Assembly (NCBI RefSeq): GCF_008000895.1
Contig: NZ_CP042823.1
Coordinates: 620,001-684,000, forward strand
From: Methylobacterium sp. WL1
GTDB lineage: Bacteria; Pseudomonadota; Alphaproteobacteria; Rhizobiales; Beijerinckiaceae
DNA: 64,000 nt
Direction of reading: 5' to 3'
Of this stretch, positions 53,287-62,673 are shown one piece after another (position 1 is the first letter of the stretch; each line of letters opens with the position of its first letter). The notes below the pieces were generated by a model. That model saw only the letters and a list, made by a program, of their open reading frames with translations. It was not told where the DNA came from and made no database searches. The translations under genes were made by a program, and so were the position numbers.

Positions 53287-53434
53287 GGAATACTGCGTTT
53301 TCCGCTAACATAGGTTTGAATTCGAGGCTTGAAACCGCCAATTCGACTGGATTATTAGAATGTCGCCTGCCGGCTGATCCGGGCGCAGGCGCTTGAGAGA
53401 CGGCGTGTGCTCTTGCCCCGACGGGAGCGAAAGC

Positions 53435-54148
53435 GTGCCCCAGCCTGAGCAATCCAGTATCCGCAATCATCTGCTGAAGGCGCTCGCGCCCGGCGACTTC
53501 GCTCTGCTGCAGCCGCACCTGCAGCCCGTGACGACGGTCCTGCACCAGCCGCTCATCGAGGCCGACGTACCGATCCGGCAGCTGTACTTTCCCGAGGTGG
53601 GCTTCGGCTCGATCGTCACCCACGGCGCGGACAGGAAGGTCGAGGTCGGCATCGTCGGACGCGAGGGTCTGGGCGGCGCCTCGCCCATCCTGCTGGGCAC
53701 CGATCGCACGCCCCACGAACACTTCGTCCAGAACGCCGGCATGATGCTGGTCATCGATACCGAGGCGCTGTACGCGGCCGTCGCGGAGAGCCCGCGGCTG
53801 CACACGCTGCTCCTGCGCTCGATCCAGGTTCAGATCCTCCAGACGGCGCAGACCGCCTTCGCCAACGCGAGCTACACGGTCGACATCCGCCTCGCCCGCT
53901 GGCTGCTGATGTGCCACGACCGGCTCGACGGCGACGAGCTCCTCCTCACGCACGAGTTCCTGTCGATGATGCTGGGCGTGCAGCGGTCCAGCACGACCCT
54001 GGCCATCCAGACGCTGGAGGGGCATCGCCTGATCCGGGCCCGGCGCGGCCGCATCACGATCCTAGACCGGGCGGCCCTGGTGGCGGTGGCCGACGACAGC
54101 TACGGCCTGCCCGAGCGAGAGTTCGCCCGGCTGATCAAGGGGGCGTGA
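53435..54148 (+). CDS. Crp/Fnr family transcriptional regulator
   Basis: The 237-residue protein has a cyclic-nucleotide-binding-like domain (about 15-140; PIRQLYFPEVGFGSIVTHG, EVGIVGREGLGGASPILLG) and a C-terminal winged HTH (LLTHEFLSMMLGVQRSSTTL). The cluster of Rhizobiales Crp-like proteins without Fe-S Cys is large and their signals are mostly unknown. GTG 53435 is chosen because GGGAG is seven bases upstream. The next gene starts in its stop codon (TGATG). Confidence 0.88.
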   Translation: MPQPEQSSIRNHLLKALAPGDFALLQPHLQPVTTVLHQPLIEADVPIRQLYFPEVGFGSIVTHGADRKVEVGIVGREGLGGASPILLGTDRTPHEHFVQNAGMMLVIDTEALYAAVAESPRLHTLLLRSIQVQILQTAQTAFANASYTVDIRLARWLLMCHDRLDGDELLLTHEFLSMMLGVQRSSTTLAIQTLEGHRLIRARRGRITILDRAALVAVADDSYGLPEREFARLIKGA

Positions 54149-54405
54149 TGCCGCGCTACTTCTTCAACGTCCGGCATCGTCCCGGCCCGGCGGGGCTGGC
54201 CGTGGATCCGGAAGGCGAGGACTACACGGACCTGGGTGCGGCGCGCGAGAACGCCCTGTCTCAGGCGCGCGGGATGATCGCGCGGGAGCGCCACACGTTC
54301 ATCCGCGACTGGATGGAATGCGCCTTCGAGATCGGGGACGAGGCGGGCGAATTGGTGCTCACGGTGCCGTTCCACGACACCGTCCCCGACGAGGACCCGG
54401 GCTGA
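54148..54405 (+). CDS. DUF6894-like small protein
   Basis: The 85-residue protein starts MPRYFFNVRH and has the acidic GEDYTDLGAARENALSQAR segment typical of a small domain family abundant in Methylobacterium and relatives, function unknown. It overlaps the Crp/Fnr stop by one base, so it is cotranscribed. It is likely cytoplasmic. Confidence 0.85.
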   Translation: MPRYFFNVRHRPGPAGLAVDPEGEDYTDLGAARENALSQARGMIARERHTFIRDWMECAFEIGDEAGELVLTVPFHDTVPDEDPG

Positions 54406-54548
54406 GGGCGCTTGTGTCGGACGCTCGCCTCGGGCTGGGACGTCGATGGTGCGGAAGCGGATCGCGCATCGCAGCTTCTTCCCGCCTGCCGTACGACCAC
54501 GGATGCGGCGGCGGCTTCGACTCGTCACCCTGATGCGAACGACCCTGT

Positions 54549-55874
54549 TCACCCCGCCGCCAAGGCGTAGCGCGTCCGCAGCCGCAGGCCGAACACCGCC
54601 ATCATGAACATGCAGCAGGTGGCGTTGTTGCCGTTGTACAGCACGGTCTCGAACGAGGCCGAGACGAGGCCCAGGAACCACAGGCGCAGGAACAGCAGCG
54701 TCTCGGCATCGAGGCCGCGCCCCCCGGCGACGCGCTGCAGGTCGCGGACCGGCGCCAGCACGAACGCCACCACGGTGAGCGCCAGGAATGGGAATCCGCC
54801 GATCAGCGCCGTGTCGAGGTAGGCGTTGTGCGAGTGGTTGGCGGTGTTGACCCAGGTGAGTTCCTCGGAGCCGCCATACATGGTCCGCTCGGTCATCCAG
54901 AATGCGCCGATGCCCCAGCCCCGCCAGGGGCGGACCATGATGTTGTCCAGGGCGAACTGCCAGATCTCGCTGCGCCCCGTGAAGGTCGCGTCGGTCAGGA
55001 GCGTGCCGACCGCATCCTGAACCGCCGGGATCAGGATGGAGCCGATCGAGACCAGCGAGAACCCGGCGATCGGCCCGAGCAGCAGCAGCGCCCGGAGGCC
55101 CCGCCCGGTCAGGATCCGGCACAGGCCGGTGACCGCCAGGATCACCGGCAGGAGCAGGATCGCGGTCTTGGAGCCGCTGGCCACCAGGAAGCCGAGGGCC
55201 AGGAGCACGATAATCCAGCCGAGCACGCGGCTCGCGGCGGCGGCGACGTAGAACCCCACGATCACCAGAATCACCATGGCGGCCCCGGCCTCGTTCTTCT
55301 GCGGGAAGATGCCCCGCCACAGGCCCGGATGACTCGGATCGGAATTCACGTCGAAGGCCGAGTGGATCGCCAGATCCGGCACCAGGGCCACCGCCAGGTA
55401 CGACGCGACCAGGATCACCAGGGCGGACCAGGCCATGGTCAGGGCCAGCTGCCGCGGCGAGCGCGCGACCAAGAGCACGCCCGCCGACAGCATCGTGGCG
55501 ATGCCGAGCAGGGCGAGCCGGCGCAGCGACAGGCTCGGCTCCACCGACAGGAGCGCGGTGAGCCCGAGCCAGGCGCCGCACAGCATCAGCGGCCAAGTCG
55601 CGAGCGGCCGCAGGTGGCGGAACCCGATCCGGTGGATCGCCGCCGCCATGCCGAGTCCCGCCGCCAGGAACAGCACCTGGGTCAGCAGGCTGCCATCCTC
55701 GGCGGCCGCCAGCGACGACCGGTCGGACAGGTCCTTGAGCCAGTCGTGGTTCCACAGCAGGACGAACACCGCCCCGTTCAGGAGCACGCGCACGACATCC
55801 GGCAGGTCGCGCCCGGCCACGCCGTTCTGAGCCGTCCCGGCCGGGATCCCGATCGCCGCGTCCGCCGTAGCCAT
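54549..55874 (-). CDS. O-antigen ligase family protein (Wzy_C type)
   Basis: The 441-residue inner-membrane protein has about 11-12 transmembrane helices and a long periplasmic loop with the signature TANHSHNAYLDTALIGG near residue 350, plus TGRSEIWQFALD, as in O-antigen ligases and polysaccharide polymerases. It transfers or polymerises glycans at the outer face of the inner membrane. No other polysaccharide genes flank it, so its substrate is open. GGTGGAAC precedes ATG 55874. Confidence 0.88.
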   Translation of the reverse strand: MATADAAIGIPAGTAQNGVAGRDLPDVVRVLLNGAVFVLLWNHDWLKDLSDRSSLAAAEDGSLLTQVLFLAAGLGMAAAIHRIGFRHLRPLATWPLMLCGAWLGLTALLSVEPSLSLRRLALLGIATMLSAGVLLVARSPRQLALTMAWSALVILVASYLAVALVPDLAIHSAFDVNSDPSHPGLWRGIFPQKNEAGAAMVILVIVGFYVAAAASRVLGWIIVLLALGFLVASGSKTAILLLPVILAVTGLCRILTGRGLRALLLLGPIAGFSLVSIGSILIPAVQDAVGTLLTDATFTGRSEIWQFALDNIMVRPWRGWGIGAFWMTERTMYGGSEELTWVNTANHSHNAYLDTALIGGFPFLALTVVAFVLAPVRDLQRVAGGRGLDAETLLFLRLWFLGLVSASFETVLYNGNNATCCMFMMAVFGLRLRTRYALAAG

Positions 55875-56052
55875 GCCGTTCCACCGCAGCAGCCGCGTGA
55901 TGCGGCGCTTGTCATTGTAGCGGGTGTGGACGCCGGGGCGATGGGGCGACCGACAGTTGCAGCGGAAGATCTGGCGATAACCTTAGCGGGGGCGATCGCA
56001 GGAGGGGGCCTGCGAAGGCGACGGCTTAAGATGACAGATCTGGAATCGGAGA

Positions 56053-56096
56053 TACCTCCTGGCGGATAGATCCACGTACGGCATAACGTGGAGGTA
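56053..56096 (+). promoter_or_regulatory. Nested inverted repeats upstream of vapB
   Basis: TACCTCC (56053-56059) pairs with GGAGGTA (56090-56096), which contains the Shine-Dalgarno sequence of vapB. Inside it, CCACGT (56072-56077) pairs with ACGTGG (56086-56091). One or both may be the operator for VapB autoregulation, and in RNA the outer pair could hide the ribosome binding site. Confidence 0.5.
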
Positions 56097-56100
56097 CCCC

Positions 56101-56343
56101 ATGAGGGCCAAGGTCATGCCTGATGGACGGATGAGCCTGCCCGCCGACCTCCGCAAGAGGCATGGGCTCGGCAATGGCGGCGAGGTCATCGTCGAAGATG
56201 TCGGGGACGCCATCGTGCTCCGGACGCTGGATCAGGTGGTGGCGCGCGCGCAGGATATGAGCCGCCGGTTGATCGGCGGCCACGTCGGCGCCTCGGTCGA
56301 GGATTTCCTGGCCGACCGCGCCCGCGAGGCCGAGCGCGAGTGA
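56101..56343 (+). CDS. vapB: AbrB/MazE-family antitoxin (VapB-like)
   Basis: The 80-residue protein has the swapped-hairpin AbrB DNA-binding fold (MRAKVMPDGRMSLPADLRKR, EVIVEDVGDAIVLRTL) and an acidic C-terminal tail that would wrap the toxin (SVEDFLADRAREAERE). GGAGG precedes ATG 56101. It overlaps the PIN-domain gene as GTGA, the usual vapBC arrangement. The antitoxin is intact; its toxin is not. Confidence 0.88.
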   Translation: MRAKVMPDGRMSLPADLRKRHGLGNGGEVIVEDVGDAIVLRTLDQVVARAQDMSRRLIGGHVGASVEDFLADRAREAERE

Positions 56344-56727
56344 CACGCTTCGTCCTCGATGCCTCGGCTCTCCTCGCGCTCCTGCTCGGACAGCGTGGGG
56401 CCGACACGGTCAAGGCCGGGCTCGACGGTTCTGTCATGACGACCGTCAACCTCGCCGAGGTTCAGCGACTACGCCAAGCTCGGTGCTGGACGCCACGACA
56501 TCGAGATGCTGCTGCGGCCCCTGCCGATCCGCCTGTTTCCCGTCGATGCGGCATTGTCCTACGACGCGGGCCTCTTACGTTCGATCACGCTCGAAGGCGG
56601 CCTGTCGCTCGGGGACCGCTATTGCTTGGCTCTGGCGAAGCGAGAAGGCGTACCCGCCCTCACGGCGGAGCGGCGCTGGCCGGACATCGCCGGGGCCGCC
56701 GGTGTCACGATCGAGCTGATCCGCTGA
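56340..56727 (+). pseudogene. vapC: PIN-domain VapC toxin, frameshifted
   Basis: From GTG 56340 the frame reads TRFVLDASALLALLLGQRG and VMTTVNLAEV, as in PIN-domain RNases, and then shifts near 56460. The rest (SDYAKLGAGRHDIEMLLRPL, GGLSLGDRYCLALAKREGVP, ending at 56727) is in another frame. The catalytic acids D (VLDAS), E (NLAE) and D (GDRYCL) are all still encoded but split by the shift. A two-base loss or one-base gain at GAGGTTCAGC explains it. No full toxin can be made. Confidence 0.75.
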
Positions 56728-56879
56728 GGCAGGGATTCTCTGAGACAGGATTGTCTGGATGTGACGCTTCATCGAGCAGAATGCTCTTGCCGCCGCCCCT
56801 GCATCGGGCGTGGCGGCCAGTTCGATCCGGCCCAGATCGTGGGAACACCCGCCGGCCCCGCGCAGACAACAGGTGCACC

Positions 56880-57899
56880 ATGACCCGATCGGCATCCCGG
56901 GCGGTCATCGTCCAGCCCGGCGGTGGCTTCGACGCGGTGGGGTTCGGCGAGCGCCCCGTGCCTGAGCCGGGACCCGGCGCGATCACCGTGCGGCTGCGGG
57001 CGAGCTCACTCAACTACCACGACTACGCCGTGGTCAGCGGCCTGTGGGGGCCGAGCGAGGCGCGGGTGCCGATGTCCGACGGCGCCGGGGAGATCGAGGC
57101 CGTGGGCCCGGGCGTGGACGGGTTCGCGGTGGGCGACCGGGTGGTCAGCACGTTCTTCCCGACCTGGCTCGACGGCACGCCGCTCGTCGAGGGCTTCGCG
57201 ACCGTGCCGGGCGACGGGGTCGACGGCTACGCCCGCGAGCGGGTGACGGCGCCCGCGACCGCCTTCACCCACGCCCCCCGGGGCTGGGACCATGCCGAGG
57301 CCGCGACCCTGACCACGGCCGCGCTCACCGCGTGGCGGGCGCTCCACGCCGATGCCGGGCTCAAGGGCGGCGACGTGGTGCTGGTGCAGGGCACCGGCGG
57401 CGTGTCGCTGTTCGCCCTGCAATTCGCCAAGGCGGCGGGCGCGACCGTGATCGCCACCTCGTCCAGCGACGCGAAGCTCGAGCGCCTGCGCGCCCTCGGC
57501 GCCGACCACCTGATCAACTACCGCGCCGATCCGGCCTGGGGCGAGACCGCAAGGCGCCTGACCGACGGGCGCGGCGTCGATCACGTGCTCGATGTCGGCG
57601 GCCCCGGGACGCTGGAGCAATCGATGGCGGCCGTCCGGGTGGCCGGCCACATCTCGGTGATCGGGATCCTGACGGGCGTGGCCGGGCCGCTGCCGCTGGT
57701 CCCGGCGCTGATCCGGCAGATCCGGCTCCAGGGCGTGCTGGTCGGCAGCCGCAGCCAGCAGATCGCGATGATCCGCGGCATCGAGGCGTGCGGCCTGCGG
57801 CCGGTCGTGGACAGCGTCTACCCGCTGGACGAGATCGTGGCGGCGTTCCGGCACCAGGAGAGCAACCGCCATTTCGGCAAGATCTGCATCCAGATCTGA
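56880..57899 (+). CDS. Zinc-type alcohol dehydrogenase/quinone oxidoreductase family protein
   Basis: The 339-residue MDR protein has the N-terminal GroES-like domain (VRLRASSLNYHDYAVVSG; VPMSDGAGEIEAVGPGVDGF) and a Rossmann domain with VLVQGTGGVSLFALQFAKAAGA. The catalytic zinc Cys/His residues of true alcohol dehydrogenases are not obvious (Asn-Tyr-His-Asp replaces Cys), so a zinc-free NADPH reductase is likely. Upstream open frame overlaps vapC and is ignored. Confidence 0.88.
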   Translation: MTRSASRAVIVQPGGGFDAVGFGERPVPEPGPGAITVRLRASSLNYHDYAVVSGLWGPSEARVPMSDGAGEIEAVGPGVDGFAVGDRVVSTFFPTWLDGTPLVEGFATVPGDGVDGYARERVTAPATAFTHAPRGWDHAEAATLTTAALTAWRALHADAGLKGGDVVLVQGTGGVSLFALQFAKAAGATVIATSSSDAKLERLRALGADHLINYRADPAWGETARRLTDGRGVDHVLDVGGPGTLEQSMAAVRVAGHISVIGILTGVAGPLPLVPALIRQIRLQGVLVGSRSQQIAMIRGIEACGLRPVVDSVYPLDEIVAAFRHQESNRHFGKICIQI

Positions 57900-57953
57900 G
57901 GGGCGGGAATCGGGTAGGGTGGCGGCCTTCGCGGTCGCCACAGCTCCGAGCCG

Positions 57954-58574
57954 ATGCCAACCAACCCTTCTTCGCCGGCGCTGCCGCCGGGCTTTTCCGC
58001 GGTCCCGCCGGGCCACATCGCGGCCATCGTCACCAGCCTGGAAATGTTCGAGCCGCCGGCCCCGCGGCCAGAGCGGCCTTTCCCGGCCGGGACGGCGCTC
58101 CACCGCCTCGTCCGGCCGGATTGCGAGACCTACCGCAGGCTGTATCGGGCCGTCGGGGCGGAGTGGCTGTGGTTCTCGCGCCTGACCCTGCCGGACGCGG
58201 CGCTGCAGGCGATCCTCGACGATCCACGCGTCGAGATCCAGGCGCTGCGCCGGGACGGCACGGATCTCGGCCTGCTGGAGCTCGACTTCCGCGAGCCGGA
58301 CACCTGCGAGCTCGCCTTCCTCGGCCTCATCCCGAGCGCGGTCGGGCAGGGGCTCGGCCGCACCCTGATCGACGCGGCGATCGAAAGCGCCTGGTCGCAC
58401 CCGATCCGGCGGTTCTGGGTCCATACCTGCACGTTCGACCATCCCGGGGCGCTCGGTCTCTACCGCCGCTCGGGCTTCACGCCCTGCGCCGTGACGGTCG
58501 AAGTCGCACCCGATCCGCGCCTCACCGGCGTCCTGCCCCGGACCTGCGCCCCGCACGTGCCGGTGCTGGCGTGA
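57954..58574 (+). CDS. GNAT family N-acetyltransferase
   Basis: The 206-residue protein has a GNAT domain with strand ELAFLGLIPSAVGQGLGRTL, where GQGLGR is the acetyl-CoA pyrophosphate loop (Q/RxxGxG/A), and the C-terminal ALGLYRRSGFTP motif. The acceptor substrate is unknown. It begins 54 bases after the MDR gene and may be cotranscribed. Confidence 0.9.
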   Translation: MPTNPSSPALPPGFSAVPPGHIAAIVTSLEMFEPPAPRPERPFPAGTALHRLVRPDCETYRRLYRAVGAEWLWFSRLTLPDAALQAILDDPRVEIQALRRDGTDLGLLELDFREPDTCELAFLGLIPSAVGQGLGRTLIDAAIESAWSHPIRRFWVHTCTFDHPGALGLYRRSGFTPCAVTVEVAPDPRLTGVLPRTCAPHVPVLA

Positions 58575-58742
58575 CCGCCGCGCCCCGTCGTACCCTTGCG
58601 CGCGCGGCGATCGTCGGCCCCGGGTTGCACCACGAGCCCCGGCAGCTCTAGCTTTCCACCGCAGCCCAGAAGGAGTGCGCCGCCGTGAACGACAGGATGA
58701 ACACCGCTCTTCGCCCCGTCTCGTTCACGCTCCCGGCTCGCC

Positions 58743-60326
58743 ATGTCCGCATTCCTCACCCTGGACGGTGTTTCCCTCCGCACACCTGAGGGGCAGACCC
58801 TCTTCGACGATCTGAGACTGTCGCTCGGGGCGGAGCGGGTCGGCCTTGTCGGCCGCAACGGCTCCGGCAAGTCATCGCTCCTGCGCGTCGTCGCGGGTGA
58901 GGCCGAGCCCGCCGCCGGTTGCCTGCAACGCTCGGGCACGGTCGGCCTGCTTCGGCAGGACTGGCCCGAAGAATGGACGCTGGCGGACGCGCTCGGGATG
59001 GCCGCCCAGTTGGCGACGCTGGAGCGGGTTCTGACCGGAACCGGCAGCCCCGACGACCTCGATACCGCAGACTGGACCCTGGAATCGCGCATCGCGGGAG
59101 CGCTCGCAGAGGCAGGCCTGCCCGGATGGCCGCTCGAGCGCCGCGTGGGCACGCTGTCGGGCCGCGAGCGCACGCGCGTCGGCATCGCGCGCCTTCTGGT
59201 CGAGACGCCCGATCTCATCCTGCTCGACGAGCCGACCAACAATCTCGACGGGTCCGGGCGGGACGCGATCCAGGCGCTGGTGCGCGGCTGGCGCGGCGGC
59301 GTGCTGGTGGCGAGCCACGACCGCGCTCTGCTGGAGCATGTCGACCGCATCGTCGAATTGACGCCCCTCGGTGTTCGGATCGTCGGTGGCGGCTGGTCCG
59401 CCTTCGCGGCCTGGCGGGAGACAGAGCGGGCCCGCGCCGCCGCTGAATTGGAGCGGGCCGACATCCAGTTGCGCGACGTGCGCGAGGCCGCACAGCAGGA
59501 ACGCGAAGCCAAGGCCCGGCGCGACAGGACCGGTCGCGCCGCGGCGGTCAAAGGCTCGGAGCCGAAGATCCTGCTCGGCGCCCGGGCAGAGCGCGCCGAA
59601 AAGACCGGCGCCCGCGTCCAGGCCGTCGGCGCGCGGCTGATCGGGGATGCCGCCGCCCGGGCCGGGGCGGCGCGGGCACGCGTCGAGGTGCTGGCGCCGC
59701 TGACCATCGCCTTGCCGCCGAGCGGGCTGCCCTCGGGGGCCGACCTACTCGCACTGGAGGATGTCGTCGCCGATCCCGGCGGCGGCCCGCTCGGTCCCTG
59801 GACGCTCGCGATCACCGGGCCGGAGCGGGTGGCGGTTGAGGGCCCGAACGGCGCGGGCAAGACGACCCTGCTGACGGTGGCGGCGGGTTCAACGAAGCCG
59901 GTCAAGGGCCGGGTGCGGCGGGCGGAGGGCCGGGTCGCCATGCTCGACCAGCATGTCGGGTTGCTCGACCCCGCCGCCAGCATCCTGGCCAATGTCCGCC
60001 GCCTGAACGAGGGTCTGAGCGAACGGGAGGCCTATGCGGTCTGCGCCCGCTTCGCCTTCCGCAACCGCGAGGCCGGGCGGCGGGTGGACACGCTCTCGGG
60101 CGGCGAGCGCCTGCGCGCCGGGCTCGCCGCCCTCCTCGGTCGGAAGGAGGCGCCCTGGCTGCTGATCCTCGACGAGCCGACCAACCACCTCGACATCGAG
60201 TCCGTCGCGCTGCTGGAGGGGGCGTTGCGGGGCTACGACGGCGCGCTGCTCGTGGTCAGCCACGATCCGGCGTTCCTGCACGCCATCGGGATCGCGCGGA
60301 CGGTCGAGATTCCGGGCCGGCGCTGA
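58743..60326 (+). CDS. ABC-F family ATPase
   Basis: The 527-residue soluble protein has two ABC cassettes: Walker A GRNGSGKSS (about 40) with signature LSGRERTRVGIARLL, and GPNGAGKTT (about 366) with LSGGERLRAGLAALL, both with LDEPTN Walker B motifs. There are no membrane segments. ABC-F proteins act on the ribosome in translation or antibiotic protection; which role here is not shown. The linker between cassettes is shorter than in classical EttA. ATG 58743 has a weak ribosome binding site. Confidence 0.9.
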   Translation: MSAFLTLDGVSLRTPEGQTLFDDLRLSLGAERVGLVGRNGSGKSSLLRVVAGEAEPAAGCLQRSGTVGLLRQDWPEEWTLADALGMAAQLATLERVLTGTGSPDDLDTADWTLESRIAGALAEAGLPGWPLERRVGTLSGRERTRVGIARLLVETPDLILLDEPTNNLDGSGRDAIQALVRGWRGGVLVASHDRALLEHVDRIVELTPLGVRIVGGGWSAFAAWRETERARAAAELERADIQLRDVREAAQQEREAKARRDRTGRAAAVKGSEPKILLGARAERAEKTGARVQAVGARLIGDAAARAGAARARVEVLAPLTIALPPSGLPSGADLLALEDVVADPGGGPLGPWTLAITGPERVAVEGPNGAGKTTLLTVAAGSTKPVKGRVRRAEGRVAMLDQHVGLLDPAASILANVRRLNEGLSEREAYAVCARFAFRNREAGRRVDTLSGGERLRAGLAALLGRKEAPWLLILDEPTNHLDIESVALLEGALRGYDGALLVVSHDPAFLHAIGIARTVEIPGRR

Positions 60327-60337
60327 GCGGTGCGGCC

Positions 60338-61240
60338 CTACCGCCGCATCGTGTACTGCGACCGCCCGGCGGCCTGGCGCATCAGGAACGAGGCCATCTC
60401 GGCGAGTTCCGGGGCCTTGGAGCGGAATGTCACCGACAGCGCCAGCAGCGTGTCCTTGTGGTCGAGCCCGGCATAGATGCGCTCCTGCACGGGTACGTGG
60501 GCGGCGCGCAGCTTGGCGGCGAGGCTCGCCGTATGCCGGGGCTTCACCACCGTGTCGGAATCGCCCGAGGCCAGGAAGGTCGGCGGCGAGAGCGGGCCCG
60601 CGAAGGTCATCGGCTGGGTCAGGGGCAGATCGGGCGCCTGACCGAAGACCTTGACGGTGGTGTCCTGGTCGAGCGGCAGGAAGTCGTAGGGGCCGGACAG
60701 GCCCGCCACCGCCTTGATCACCTTGGGATCGACCCCGGCGGCGGTGAGGTAGCGCGGATCGAGCCCGAGCATCACGGCGTTGTAGGCCCCGGCCGAGTGG
60801 CCGGCGAGCACGATGCGGCGGGGGTCGCCGCCATAGGCCGCGATGTTGTCGCGCACCCAGGCGATCGCCGCCGCGCCGTCTTGGAGGAAGCCGGGGAACG
60901 GCGCCTCCGGGTAGAGCCGGTAATCCGGCATCACCGTCACGAAGCCCTGGGCGGCCAGCGCGTGGCCCACGAAGGCGTAGTCGTCCTTGGAGCCGCTCTG
61001 CCAGGAGCCGCCGTAGAAGAACACCAGCACGGGCGCCCGCTCGGCCGCCACGGTGGGGACGTAGACGTCGAGCCGCCGCCGCGGCCCCGCACCGAAGGCC
61101 TGATCGCGCGCCGCGAGGCGGCCGCCGGCGTCGCGCGGGCCGATCGCGTCGAACAGGGTCAGCGGCGAGGCGGCGCTGAAGCCGTACGCCGCAAGACCGA
61201 GCCCGAGAAGGCTGGCAAACGCGATGAGGAGGCGTGTCAT
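60338..61240 (-). CDS. Secreted alpha/beta hydrolase (esterase-like)
   Basis: The 300-residue protein starts with a hydrophobic anchor or signal (LIAFASLLGLGLAAYGFSAA). It shows the alpha/beta-hydrolase fold with FFYGGSWQSGSKDDYAFVGH (HGG-like oxyanion loop), the nucleophile S149 in GHSAGAYN, and SGDSDTVV and LDHKD for the Asp and His. It resembles carboxylesterases of the BD-FAE/kynurenine formamidase-like group. It is convergent with the ABC-F gene. Confidence 0.87.
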   Translation of the reverse strand: MTRLLIAFASLLGLGLAAYGFSAASPLTLFDAIGPRDAGGRLAARDQAFGAGPRRRLDVYVPTVAAERAPVLVFFYGGSWQSGSKDDYAFVGHALAAQGFVTVMPDYRLYPEAPFPGFLQDGAAAIAWVRDNIAAYGGDPRRIVLAGHSAGAYNAVMLGLDPRYLTAAGVDPKVIKAVAGLSGPYDFLPLDQDTTVKVFGQAPDLPLTQPMTFAGPLSPPTFLASGDSDTVVKPRHTASLAAKLRAAHVPVQERIYAGLDHKDTLLALSVTFRSKAPELAEMASFLMRQAAGRSQYTMRR

Positions 61241-61326
61241 ATCCCGTCCGGTTGCCCTGATTGGCCCATTCAGGGCTCCGCTCGGGGCGGATTGATGACG
61301 CGGGCGGGGCAGCGGGCCATAAATCG

Positions 61327-62259
61327 TCAGGTCCGGAGCACGATGCAGGCGCCCCCGACCTTGCGGATGCGGCCGCACAGGTCGTCGGCGGCCTGCCGGC
61401 TCTGGGCGGGGAGGCGGATCCGGTAGAAGGCCCGGGTGCCGCGGTTGCGCAGGCGGGTGCCGATGATCATCGGCCGGGCCTCGCCGATCACGCCGGCATA
61501 GGCGCTGCGCGCACGGTTGAAGCTCTGCAGGGCCAGCGCCTTGGAGAAGTTGCCGGCGAGCTGGATGCCCCAGGGCGCCGCCGGACCTTCGTTCGGCCCC
61601 AGCGCGAAGCGGTCGCCGCGCGACGGGATGCGCAGGCTGGCCGTGACCTGCAGGCAGGTCACCGGCGTCTCCGGCTTGGTCTCGGCCCTGGCCTCAGGCT
61701 TGGTTTCTTTGGCCTCTCTGGCCTTCGCCTCCGGCGCGCCGCCCTCGGGATACGTGATCGTCCCAGCGGTGCCGCCGCGCCAATCCTCGGCGGGCGTCCC
61801 CGTGATGGCGGCGACGTAGGCCCGGGTCTCGGCGGGCAGGCCGCCCTCGCCGGACAGCCACTTGCTGACCCGGCCGGCACCGCCGTTATAGGCCGCCGCC
61901 GCGAGCCCGAGATTGCCGAACTGCGTCTTCAGGTCCGCGAGCAGGTGGGCGGCGTGCGGGATCGCCTGCTCGGGATCGAACGGGTCGAGCAGGCCGCGCT
62001 CCCGGGCCGTGCCGGGCATGAACTGCGCGACGCCCTGCGCGCCGGCCGAGCTCACCACGCCGACGCGAAAACTGCTCTCGCGCCAGATCAGCCGGGTCAG
62101 GAACGGCACCGGCAGCCCGCGCGCCTTCGCGGAATCGTCGATGAGGCGGCACAAAGCCTGCTCGACGGTCTCGGTCGCCCCCTCGGACGGGGCCGCCGCG
62201 GCCGGGCCGGCGCAGAGCAGCGGGAGGAGGGCGAGGAGGCGCAGGCGGGGGACGATCAC
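61327..62259 (-). CDS. Lytic transglycosylase with C-terminal SPOR-like domain
   Basis: The 310-residue protein has a signal peptide (LLALLPLLCAGPAAAAP), an SLT domain with catalytic E61 (IWRESSFRVGV) and AQFMPGTARERGL, NGGAGRVSKWL, then a charged linker (AKAREAKETKPEARAETK) and a C-terminal SPOR-like domain (PWGIQLAGNFSKALALQSF). It cleaves peptidoglycan glycan strands; SPOR would take it to division sites. GTG 62259 is chosen as the signal peptide starts there. Confidence 0.88.
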   Translation of the reverse strand: MIVPRLRLLALLPLLCAGPAAAAPSEGATETVEQALCRLIDDSAKARGLPVPFLTRLIWRESSFRVGVVSSAGAQGVAQFMPGTARERGLLDPFDPEQAIPHAAHLLADLKTQFGNLGLAAAAYNGGAGRVSKWLSGEGGLPAETRAYVAAITGTPAEDWRGGTAGTITYPEGGAPEAKAREAKETKPEARAETKPETPVTCLQVTASLRIPSRGDRFALGPNEGPAAPWGIQLAGNFSKALALQSFNRARSAYAGVIGEARPMIIGTRLRNRGTRAFYRIRLPAQSRQAADDLCGRIRKVGGACIVLRT

Positions 62260-62673
62260 GCAACCGCTTGTAGCGGGGCGCACGGGCGGATCAATCCGTA
62301 CGGTTGGGGAGCGATGACGCGCTGCGCATCGCCGGCCTGCGCCGCGAGCGCGGCGAACCGCGAGGGCGCCTTCCGGGGATCGCGCGGCCGGCCGGCGGGC
62401 TCCTTCGTGGCCGTGGCGACGCCGCCGCATCTCGGGATGAGGACCCGGACCGGAAAGACTATCTCAGGCGATCCCGGCGCGATCCGAAGCAAGACCACCG
62501 GGGACGATGATTTATCCGCGCCTCACATCCGCTTAAGTTGCAAGTCCGAGGACGCATTCCATCGGCTGGACGCTGCGTCCGGCGCGCTTCATTTGCATAG
62601 CTCCAAAATTGGCCTCCGGCTTGCTTAGACCGAATCGTCCTGGACGCATCCTTATGAGGAAACGGGAGGCGAG
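62260..62673. other. Intergenic region upstream of amine oxidase gene
   Basis: About 410 bases between divergent genes. It should carry both promoters. No gene, repeat or RNA is recognised. Confidence 0.4.
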
